Origin: an uncultured Dictyoglomus sp.
GTDB taxonomy: Bacteria > Dictyoglomota > Dictyoglomia > Dictyoglomales > Dictyoglomaceae
Direction of reading: 5' to 3'
Length of the DNA: 5,836 bases
Assembly (NCBI GenBank): GCA_938039765.1
Contig: CALHTV010000169.1
Span: 1-5,836, forward strand
Positions within the stretch are counted from its first letter, which is position 1. Each line of letters starts with the position of its first letter. Position numbers and translations under genes: made by a program. The notes below the pieces were generated by a model that did not search any database, was not told the origin of the DNA, and saw only the letters and a program-made list of their open reading frames with translations. Of the stretch, positions 1 through 5,836 are shown piece by piece.

Positions 1-1
1 C

Positions 2-481
2 CCCATCATTAGTCTAATTTTATCTTTTTCTTTTTATTACTCATCTATTTACTTAAGACTTAAAGATTTTAAAACCTCATGCATTGTTTTTTTAGTAATC
101 TTTTTATTTTTTCTTGTGTTACTAACTTTTATTCTAAAGAAAGTTATAAACCCATTCTTAGTTCATAGGGGATTTTTCCATAGTATTTTAGGCTTGGTTC
201 TCTTAAACTTTATTTTGTCTTCTTTTTATACTATTAGTCTAAAACAACTCTCACCAAATCTTCTCAGTTTGTATCATGGATTCCATATAGGAATAAATAT
301 AGGATATATAGGGCATGTTATTGGAGATATTTTTACTTACCAAGGAATAAGACCCTTTTTTCCTATTTCTTGGAAAATTTCTTTTAAAATATTAAAAACC
401 AATAGTCTTGAAGAAAAAGTATTATTCTATATCCTATCTTTTGCAAATATTTTTGTTTTGTTTAAAAACATCTTAAAATGA
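2..481 (+). CDS. YdjM/DUF457-family membrane protein, putative metal-dependent hydrolase (5' end outside window)
   Basis: This is the C-terminal 159 residues of a small polytopic inner-membrane protein. The frame is open without a stop from position 2 to the TGA at 479-481, and no convincing start or Shine-Dalgarno site lies inside the window. A GTG at 116 sits in the middle of a hydrophobic stretch with no ribosome-binding site, so I read it as an internal valine. Visible family motifs are HRGFFHS (residues about 55-61) between hydrophobic helices, and G-Y-I-G-H-x3-D-x2-T-x2-G (about 101-115). The latter supplies His105, Asp109 and Thr112, followed by a PFFPI segment. These match the YdjM/DUF457 family (E. 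coli YdjM, B. subtilis YvsG), which is annotated as membrane-bound metal-dependent hydrolases. Substrate and activity are unknown, and metal binding is inferred from the conserved His/Asp residues. The N-terminal part of the family, usually with another His motif, would lie left of the window. The gene is followed closely by serS. Confidence 0.75.
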   Translation, partial: PIISLILSFSFYYSSIYLRLKDFKTSCIVFLVIFLFFLVLLTFILKKVINPFLVHRGFFHSILGLVLLNFILSSFYTISLKQLSPNLLSLYHGFHIGINIGYIGHVIGDIFTYQGIRPFFPISWKISFKILKTNSLEEKVLFYILSFANIFVLFKNILK

Positions 482-487
482 GGAGGG
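481..487 (+). promoter_or_regulatory. Shine-Dalgarno of serS, overlapping the upstream stop codon
   Basis: The sequence AGGAGGG is a near-perfect anti-16S match, placed 7 nt before the ATG at 495. Its first A is also the last base of the upstream TGA (479-481). Ribosomes finishing the membrane-protein gene therefore stop right on the serS initiation site, which suggests co-transcription and translational coupling. It also fixes the serS start. Confidence 0.85.
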
Positions 488-494
488 CTTAAAG

Positions 495-1787
495 ATGATA
501 GATATTAAAATTCTAAGAGAGAAACCAGAATTAATGAAAGAAAATATTTTGCTTAGGAATTTAGATTTAAAAAAATATAATGTGGATTATATATTAGATC
601 TGGATGCCAAAAGAAGAGAACTCCAAAAAGAACTTGACCAGTTAAGAGCCCAAAGAAATAAAGTTTCTCAAGAAATAGGAAGACACAAAGGAGAAGAAAG
701 AGAAAACTTGATAAAAGAAGCAAGAGTTATAAAAGAAAAAATAGAACAAATAGAAAGAGACTTTGAAGAGATAGAAAAGGAACTATATTCTAAACTATGG
801 CAGCTTCCCAATCTCTTGTCGCCTAAAGCACCAAGAGGAAAAGATGAAAAGGATAATGTGGAAATAAGAAGATGGGGTGAGATTAAATCCTTCAGCTTCA
901 CACCTAAAGATCACTTAGATTTAGCAATAATTAATGACCTAGTAGATTTTGAAAGGGGTAGTAAAGTAACTGGTTCTAATTTCTACTATCTAAAAAACGA
1001 AGCAGTTTTACTAGAATTTGCTCTTTTTAGATTAGTTATAGATACTTTGCTACCAGAAGGATTCAAATTATTCATTACTCCTGATCTTGCAAGAATGGAA
1101 GTTATCGATGGTATTGGTTTTCAACCCCGAGGACCTGAAGCACAAATCTACCGTATAGAAGAGAGTGACCTAGGCTTGATAGCTACAGCAGAAATTACTT
1201 TAGGGGGTTATCATAAGGATGAGATTTTAGATGAAATTGAATTACCTTTAAAGTATTTAGGCTTTTCTCACTGTTTCAGAACAGAAGTAGGGGCTTACGG
1301 GAGATATAATAGAGGACTATATCGAGTACATCAGTTTAGCAAGGCAGAAATCTTTATAATTTGTAGACCAGAAGATTCTGAAAGTATGCATGAGTATATC
1401 TTAAGCCTCGAAGAAAAAATATTTCAAAAACTAGAAATACCTTATAGAGTTCTTGACATATGTTCAGGTGATCTAGGAGCCCCAGCAGCTAGAAAGTTTG
1501 ACATTGAGGCATGGATGCCAGGAAGAGGAGAATTTGGAGAAGTCACAAGCTGCTCAAATTGTACTGATTATCAAGCAAGACGATTAAATATAAGATTTAG
1601 AAGGGTTACAGGCGAGGTAGATTATGTCCACATGTTAAATGGAACAGCCATAGCAATATCCCGAGCTATAATTGCAATACTTGAAAATTATCAACAAGAA
1701 GACGGAAGTATCGTAATTCCAAAAGCTCTTCAACCATACATAGGAATTACTGAGATAAGACCTAAAAAAACAAAAGGAGCCCTATAA
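495..1787 (+). CDS. serS: Seryl-tRNA synthetase (class II)
   Basis: A complete 430-residue cytosolic enzyme that activates serine with ATP and charges tRNA-Ser (and tRNA-Sec where present). The start is set by a strong AGGAGGG and a typical SerRS N-terminus (MIDIKILREKPE). Residues about 30-100 form the charged, heptad-like antiparallel coiled-coil arm that contacts the tRNA long variable arm. The class II catalytic core follows. It has motif 1 around residues 172-200, the serine-binding T-A-E at 231-233, motif 2 with F-R-T-E (261-264) and HQF (279-281), the E-V-T-S-C-S-N-C segment (349-356), and motif 3 with LNGT...SR (381-390) then ENYQQEDGS. Length is normal for bacterial SerRS (about 420-430). 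Several segments (GFQPRG, ATAEITLGGYH, FSHCFRTE, RGLYRVHQFSK, CRPEDSES) resemble organellar SerRS more than the E. coli type, judged from memory. The last eight codons (PKKTKGAL) lie within a terminator hairpin. It is probably co-transcribed with the upstream membrane-protein gene. Confidence 0.97.
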   Translation: MIDIKILREKPELMKENILLRNLDLKKYNVDYILDLDAKRRELQKELDQLRAQRNKVSQEIGRHKGEERENLIKEARVIKEKIEQIERDFEEIEKELYSKLWQLPNLLSPKAPRGKDEKDNVEIRRWGEIKSFSFTPKDHLDLAIINDLVDFERGSKVTGSNFYYLKNEAVLLEFALFRLVIDTLLPEGFKLFITPDLARMEVIDGIGFQPRGPEAQIYRIEESDLGLIATAEITLGGYHKDEILDEIELPLKYLGFSHCFRTEVGAYGRYNRGLYRVHQFSKAEIFIICRPEDSESMHEYILSLEEKIFQKLEIPYRVLDICSGDLGAPAARKFDIEAWMPGRGEFGEVTSCSNCTDYQARRLNIRFRRVTGEVDYVHMLNGTAIAISRAIIAILENYQQEDGSIVIPKALQPYIGITEIRPKKTKGAL

Positions 1788-1806
1788 TAAAGAGGGCTCC
1801 TTTTGT
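1770..1806. terminator. Bidirectional intrinsic terminator shared by convergent serS and nrdJ
   Basis: This is a perfect 14-bp inverted repeat. The left arm is 1770-1783 (ACAAAAGGAGCCCT), the right arm 1793-1806 (AGGGCTCCTTTTGT), with a 9-nt loop at 1784-1792. The GC-rich core GGAGCCC/GGGCTCC is followed by TTTT on the plus strand and by TTTTGTTTTTTT on the minus strand (complement of 1764-1775). It can therefore terminate both units, and the longer U-tract makes it stronger for nrdJ. The left arm and the A-run before it are serS codons, and the serS TAA (1785-1787) is in the loop. Confidence 0.9.
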
Positions 1807-1810
1807 AAAA

Positions 1811-4072
1811 TCAGTAGCATTTAGAATAACCACAAACTCTACAAGTTAAACAGCCTTCTAAAACTTGTAGTGGAGTCCCACATTCAGGACATGGAATTCC
1901 AGAAAAAGTATCTTTCTTCTCTAAAGTTTCTGGTGATACAAGATTCCCTAGAAAAAAACTATTACTCTTTGAATTTTTTCCTTCTTTCATATTTATATAT
2001 TTTTCTAAGGCTCTCCCAATTGCATCGGAGCAAGACAAAATAAAATCTCCCTCTTCTGTTCTCGTAGGATTAGGACATCTTATTCCTTTTAATTGTTTTA
2101 TAATTGAGGTCACATCTACTCCACTTCTTAGAGCAAGAGAAATCAACCTAGATATAGCTTCGGTCTGGGAAGCAGCACATCCTCCAGCTTTCCCTAAAGT
2201 GGAAAATACTTCGCATACTCCAAATTCATCCTCGTTTATTGTAACATATAAATTTCCACATCCGGTCTTTATCTTTATTGTTGCACCCTTAGTTATCATA
2301 GGTCTTGGTCTTGGCTTTAAACTATGAACCTCTTTCTCTCCAGTTTCTTCCCTTCTTTCTTTTTCGATCGACAAAACTTGTGTAGATCTTGACTTATCCC
2401 TATAAACTGTTATTCCTTTTAGTTTTAACTCATAAGCCATTAAATATATCTTTCTTACATCTTCTCGAGTGGCTGATTCTCTTAAATTTACTGTTTTCGA
2501 TACTGCATTATCTACATATTTTTGGAAAGAAGCTTGCATCAGGACATGGTCTTCAGGAGAAATATCAAGTGCTGTTACAAATAATTTTTTTAACTTTTCG
2601 GGAATTTCATCCATATTTTGTATTGTTCCTTCTTCAATTATTCTCTCGACTAATTCATCAGAGTAAATGTTTTCTTTAATAAGAGCCTCTTTAAACAGAG
2701 GATAAACCTCATTCCACTCTCCAAGACTTATTTTTCTTTTATAAGCAAGAGCAAATATAGGCTCTATTCCCGAGGAACAATTTGCAATAATACTTATACT
2801 TCCTGTGGGAGCAATAGTAGTCAAAGTAGCATTTCTAAGCTTAAGACCTAAGTCTTTATAGATACTTTTATCCCAATTAGGAAATACTCCTCTTTCTTCA
2901 GCTAATTTATTTGAAGCACTTCTTGCTTCTTTTTGTATAAAACTCATAATATTCTCTGCTATTTCTCTTGCTTCTTTAGTATTATATGGAATTCCAAGTA
3001 ATATTAATAAGTCATAGAATCCCATAACTCCTAAGCCAATTTTTCTGTTTGCTTTTGTCATTTCTTCTATCTGCTTTAAGGGATAGAAATTGGCATCAAT
3101 CACATTGTCTAAGAAATGGACTGCTTTATATACAGTATCTCTCAACTTTTCCCAGTCTATCTCATAACCCTCTCCAATTCTTTTAACCATTTTACTAAGG
3201 TTTATAGAGCCTAAATTACAAGATTCAAAAGGAAGTAAGGGTTGTTCACCACAAGGATTAGTAGATTCTATTTCTCCAACCTCTGGAGTTGGATTTTTTC
3301 TATTTATCTCATCAATAAAAATAATACCAGGTTCTCCATTTTTCCATGCTTGCTCTACAATAAGATCAAAAAGTTTGCTTGCCCTTACCTTTCTAACTAC
3401 CTCCTTATTACGAGGATTTATTAGTTCAAATTCTTCATCTTTTAATACTGCCTCCATGAACTTATCAGTAATAGCAACAGAAATATTAAAATTAGAAAGT
3501 ACGCCTTCTTTGTCTTTGCAAGTCGCAAACTCAAATATATCAGGGTGATCAATCCTAAGAATACCCATATTGGCTCCTCTACGAACCCCACCCTGCTTAA
3601 TTGTATCAGTGGCAGCATCATATACTTTCATAAAACTTACAGGACCTGAAGCTATTCCTCCTGTAGTTCTAACAATATCTCCTTTCGGACGAAGTTTCGA
3701 AAAAGAAAATCCTGTTCCTCCACCTGATTGGTGTATCAAAGCAGCATATTTTAAGCCATCAAAAATACTTACTAAAGAATCCTCAACAGGTATAACAAAA
3801 CATGCAGAAAGCTGCCCTAAAGGGCGACCTGCATTCATTAAAGTAGGAGAGTTTGGTAAAAATTCTAAAGAAGTCATCATTTCATAAAACATATTTTTTG
3901 TTGCTTCCACATTAGCTTTAGGATTGTAATCTAAATCTATTTTTGCTATAGTCTCAGCAACTCTTTCAAACATTTCTTCAGGAGTTTCTATCACCTTACC
4001 ATTCTCATCTTTTGCTAAGTATCTTTTTTCTAATATCATTAATGCCTGTTCAGTTAGTTCTAATTTTCTCAT
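1811..4072 (-). CDS. nrdJ: Class II (adenosylcobalamin-dependent) ribonucleoside-diphosphate reductase
   Basis: A complete 753-residue cytosolic enzyme that makes deoxyribonucleotides. B12 homolysis generates a thiyl radical, so neither oxygen nor a separate radical subunit is needed. After a short N-terminal RNR domain (about 1-90) comes the ten-stranded barrel with FLPNSPTLMN (71-80) and redox Cys91 in LSACF. Then come the glycine-rich HQSGGGTGFSF (114-124) and N272-P-C274-G-E276, the finger loop with the thiyl Cys274 and its Asn/Glu partners. Redox Cys285 follows in ESCNLGSIN, then the phosphate-binding PTGS (422-425). Assignments are by homology to Thermotoga maritima NrdJ. A charged linker (about 565-592) leads to a TSCPD-type domain (about 593-690). 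The tail is rich in cysteine (728, 731, 741, 744, 747, 752), probably a zinc site plus the pair that re-reduces the active site. No N-terminal ATP-cone is visible, so overall dATP inhibition is probably absent. The ATG directly abuts the upstream stop and has AAGGAG 9 nt before it. No cobalamin riboswitch is possible in the zero-length gap. Confidence 0.96.
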   Translation of the reverse strand: MRKLELTEQALMILEKRYLAKDENGKVIETPEEMFERVAETIAKIDLDYNPKANVEATKNMFYEMMTSLEFLPNSPTLMNAGRPLGQLSACFVIPVEDSLVSIFDGLKYAALIHQSGGGTGFSFSKLRPKGDIVRTTGGIASGPVSFMKVYDAATDTIKQGGVRRGANMGILRIDHPDIFEFATCKDKEGVLSNFNISVAITDKFMEAVLKDEEFELINPRNKEVVRKVRASKLFDLIVEQAWKNGEPGIIFIDEINRKNPTPEVGEIESTNPCGEQPLLPFESCNLGSINLSKMVKRIGEGYEIDWEKLRDTVYKAVHFLDNVIDANFYPLKQIEEMTKANRKIGLGVMGFYDLLILLGIPYNTKEAREIAENIMSFIQKEARSASNKLAEERGVFPNWDKSIYKDLGLKLRNATLTTIAPTGSISIIANCSSGIEPIFALAYKRKISLGEWNEVYPLFKEALIKENIYSDELVERIIEEGTIQNMDEIPEKLKKLFVTALDISPEDHVLMQASFQKYVDNAVSKTVNLRESATREDVRKIYLMAYELKLKGITVYRDKSRSTQVLSIEKERREETGEKEVHSLKPRPRPMITKGATIKIKTGCGNLYVTINEDEFGVCEVFSTLGKAGGCAASQTEAISRLISLALRSGVDVTSIIKQLKGIRCPNPTRTEEGDFILSCSDAIGRALEKYINMKEGKNSKSNSFFLGNLVSPETLEKKDTFSGIPCPECGTPLQVLEGCLTCRVCGYSKCY

Positions 4073-5836
4073 CTATCTCATCTCCTTCTTAATCTCTTTA
4101 ATTTTTTCTTTTAACTCCCTTAAAGTTTTATCCTCAGGATTATATTTTAACCCTTCTTGTATAACTCTTTCAGCTTCTCTGATATATCCCTTCTTAAGAT
4201 AAGCATAAACCAAATTTCCATAAGCTTGAGCATAATCTTTTTTATGTGCTATTGCCTTTTCAAACCAATAGATAGCATCATCGTATTTACCAATCATATA
4301 GTAACTTGCCCCTAAATTATTCATAGCTTCAACCAACTTAGGATTAAGTTCTAAAAGTTTTTTAAAAATTTCTACTGCCTTTTGATAATCTTTGTTATTA
4401 TAAGCTTCCAATCCTTTTTGAATATAAATCTTATCATCAAATCCTATTTCTGGAATTTTATCTCCTCTTCCAGTCTCCATATATATCCTTTTTAAAAGCC
4501 TCATCGCATTTTCATATAAAGGATCAATTTCTAAAGCTTTTAATAAGAGTTTTTCAGCCTCATCGTAATTCTTCAGCTTATAAAAGACTAATCCAAGATT
4601 ATACATTAGATCAAGTTTTTTAGGATTTTTCTCCAATAGAGCTTTGTATATTCTACCTGCCTTTTCATATTCTCCCTCCTTAAAGTATACTTGAGCCATA
4701 TAATTCCCTGCTTCCATGTGGTAAGAATCAATTTCTAAAATTCTTTTAGCAATTTCTACAGCTTTTTTATCATCTTTTAAATCGGCTATATACATTCTCA
4801 ATAAGTTTTCTAATGGGGGGACGGAATATTTATCAAAGGATAATGCTTTTTTAAAATATTCCTCTGCCTTAAACAACAACTCTTTGTCCTTTTGATCTAA
4901 ATAATGATATGATTGAGCATAAAAAGCCCCAATAAGATTATAAGTTAAAGATCTATAATAAGCATTCTTAAGAAGCCCATTTGTATGAGCTATACCCCTA
5001 TCAAAAGCCCACAATTTTGTATTCTCGTCTGGAGCTCCTCCTATTACCCCTAAATATGACTTAATTATAGCTTCATGAAAAGCAGTTTCTTGGGGTCTAA
5101 GTTTAATAGCTTCTTCTAATATAGACACAGCTTTTCCTACCTCTCCCGTTGTTAAATAATCTAGTCCATATCTATAATAAATCTCAGCCTTAAAAAATCT
5201 GAGAGAAAACCAAATGCTAAAAAAACTCACAAAAGTAACGAAAATTAGTAGAAAGAATCTAAATTCAGAAATAAGCTTAGTAAAGTTCACTTTCCACGTG
5301 TTTTCAGAATGCTCTAACTTAAAAAACACAAAAATCAAAGACATTAAAGACCAAAAGTATAAATATGTCGCAGATAACCCAAATAACACTAAACTTTGAA
5401 TACAAAAAGAAATCCAACCTGTTAGAGTTCCAATAAAAAGAATTTTGTTTTCAGAACCTAAATACTTGTAATTCTTTAAGCTATAAAAGAAAACACTCAA
5501 GAGAAGAAAAACAAAAGTAATTAATCCTAAAAAACCCTGAGGAAAGAGAACGTCTAAAAACTCGTTATGTTGTCTATCAGGATAACCTTTTCCTTTATCA
5601 TATCTTGCTAAATCTAAGGATTTATAAGGAGTAAAATTAAAGGAAAAAGTTTCCGGACCTAAACCGTATATAATTCGGGAAGAACTTAGTATTTTATCTC
5701 TAAATAAACCTATACTATCTCGCCACGTTAGTACACGAGGATTTGTTTGAGTTACTCCTAAACTAGCTCCTATACTTTCAAATCGTTCTTTTATGGAAAA
5801 AACTCCTACATCTTGTTTCTTAAGATAGAGTTCTTG
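4073..5836 (-). CDS. O-antigen ligase/polymerase-like membrane protein with C-terminal TPR tail (5' end outside window)
   Basis: The C-terminal 587 residues are in the window; the frame is open from the right edge (5836) to the TAG at 4075-4073. A TTG at 5500 could be taken as a start, but upstream codons in the same frame carry conserved family sequence, so it is an internal leucine. Window residues 1-103 are an extracytoplasmic loop with NPRVLTW (32-38), GLGPETF (58-64) and H90-N91-x9-G101-x2-G104. The last matches the H[NSQ]x9GxxG motif of WaaL/Wzy_C ligases, whose His is functionally important. Transmembrane helices follow at about 104-126, 132-153, 154-172 and 194-215. From about 217 to 570 there are degenerate 34-residue tetratricopeptide repeats, clearest at about 217-249, 374-405, 407-439, 469-501, 503-535 and 537-569. 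Family members transfer or polymerise lipid-linked glycans at the outer face of the inner membrane. Whether this one is a ligase, a polymerase or a protein O-glycosyltransferase cannot be told from the sequence. It overlaps translationally with nrdJ. Confidence 0.85.
   Translation of the reverse strand, partial: QELYLKKQDVGVFSIKERFESIGASLGVTQTNPRVLTWRDSIGLFRDKILSSSRIIYGLGPETFSFNFTPYKSLDLARYDKGKGYPDRQHNEFLDVLFPQGFLGLITFVFLLLSVFFYSLKNYKYLGSENKILFIGTLTGWISFCIQSLVLFGLSATYLYFWSLMSLIFVFFKLEHSENTWKVNFTKLISEFRFFLLIFVTFVSFFSIWFSLRFFKAEIYYRYGLDYLTTGEVGKAVSILEEAIKLRPQETAFHEAIIKSYLGVIGGAPDENTKLWAFDRGIAHTNGLLKNAYYRSLTYNLIGAFYAQSYHYLDQKDKELLFKAEEYFKKALSFDKYSVPPLENLLRMYIADLKDDKKAVEIAKRILEIDSYHMEAGNYMAQVYFKEGEYEKAGRIYKALLEKNPKKLDLMYNLGLVFYKLKNYDEAEKLLLKALEIDPLYENAMRLLKRIYMETGRGDKIPEIGFDDKIYIQKGLEAYNNKDYQKAVEIFKKLLELNPKLVEAMNNLGASYYMIGKYDDAIYWFEKAIAHKKDYAQAYGNLVYAYLKKGYIREAERVIQEGLKYNPEDKTLRELKEKIKEIKKEMR
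4082..4087 (-). promoter_or_regulatory. Shine-Dalgarno of nrdJ inside the 3' end of the upstream gene
   Basis: On the minus strand AAGGAG lies 9 nt before the nrdJ ATG (4072-4070), within the last codons of the ligase/TPR gene. That gene's TAG (4075-4073) is immediately followed by ATG with no spacer. This arrangement supports translational coupling and confirms the nrdJ start. Confidence 0.75.

Noticed and set aside
1..115. AT-rich stretch that could be a promoter region
   Set aside because: It is continuous coding frame of the first membrane protein. No convincing -35/-10 pair with a transcribed leader was seen, and the T-richness is explained by hydrophobic codons.
116..481. GTG at 116 as the start of a 121-residue protein
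   Set aside because: The same frame is open leftward to position 2 with hydrophobic membrane-like codons, the GTG has no Shine-Dalgarno, and it falls inside a hydrophobic helix. The gene is better read as truncated by the window edge.
668..901. Minus-strand open frame opposite serS
   Set aside because: It lies entirely within the serS coiled-coil region, has serine/leucine-rich shadow composition and no recognisable motif or ribosome-binding site.
1764..1775. A7 run near the end of serS as a programmed slippage site
   Set aside because: A shift there would change only the last few residues, and the run is better explained as the U-tract of the minus-strand terminator.
2389..3887. Several plus-strand open frames opposite nrdJ
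   Set aside because: All lie within the strongly conserved nrdJ coding sequence and have antisense-shadow composition with no domain or start signal.
4068..4100. Possible cobalamin riboswitch controlling B12-dependent nrdJ
   Set aside because: There is no intergenic space before nrdJ, and no B12-box-like sequence was seen near the junction. Any such element would have to be upstream of the right edge.
5214..5399. Plus-strand open frame opposite the ligase/TPR gene
   Set aside because: It is antisense to the transmembrane segment of a well-supported gene and lacks its own signals.

Overview
This is a compact, AT-rich bacterial chromosomal window. GC content is roughly one third by eye, with many AGA arginine and AAA lysine codons. 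The lysine/glutamate-rich, mostly asparagine- and glutamine-poor soluble proteins, together with a coenzyme-B12-dependent ribonucleotide reductase, suggest an anaerobic thermophile. A Dictyoglomus- or Thermotogae-like organism fits best, but this is an impression from composition and gene content, not a proven assignment. Nearly every base is coding; the only gaps are 13 and 23 nt, so no stretch longer than 300 nt lacks a gene. No mobile elements, CRISPR arrays, tRNAs or rRNAs were seen.

Layout: (1) Positions 2-481 (+) hold the 3' part of a small polytopic membrane protein with the HRGxxHS and GxxxHxxxDxxT motifs of the YdjM/DUF457 putative metal-dependent hydrolases. Its frame is open to the left edge. 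(2) Positions 495-1787 (+) encode a complete seryl-tRNA synthetase (serS), whose ribosome-binding site overlaps the stop of gene 1. (3) Positions 1770-1806 hold a perfect 14-bp inverted repeat that sits between the convergent serS and nrdJ genes and can act as a terminator in both directions. Its left arm and loop include the last codons and stop of serS. (4) Positions 1811-4072 (-) encode a complete class II adenosylcobalamin-dependent ribonucleotide reductase (nrdJ). (5) Positions 4073-5836 (-) encode an O-antigen ligase-like membrane protein with a long C-terminal TPR tail. Its frame is open to the right edge, so the 5' part lies outside the window. Its stop codon directly abuts the nrdJ start codon.

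The genes form two converging transcription units: DUF457-serS from the left and ligase/TPR-nrdJ from the right, meeting at the shared hairpin. serS and nrdJ are housekeeping functions (translation and dNTP supply). Each is coupled to an upstream membrane-protein gene with no obvious functional link, which probably reflects genome compaction. I found no convincing new biological system. The most useful points are the truncated true extents of the two edge genes, the two-way terminator embedded in serS, and the organelle-like active-site signature of the SerRS.
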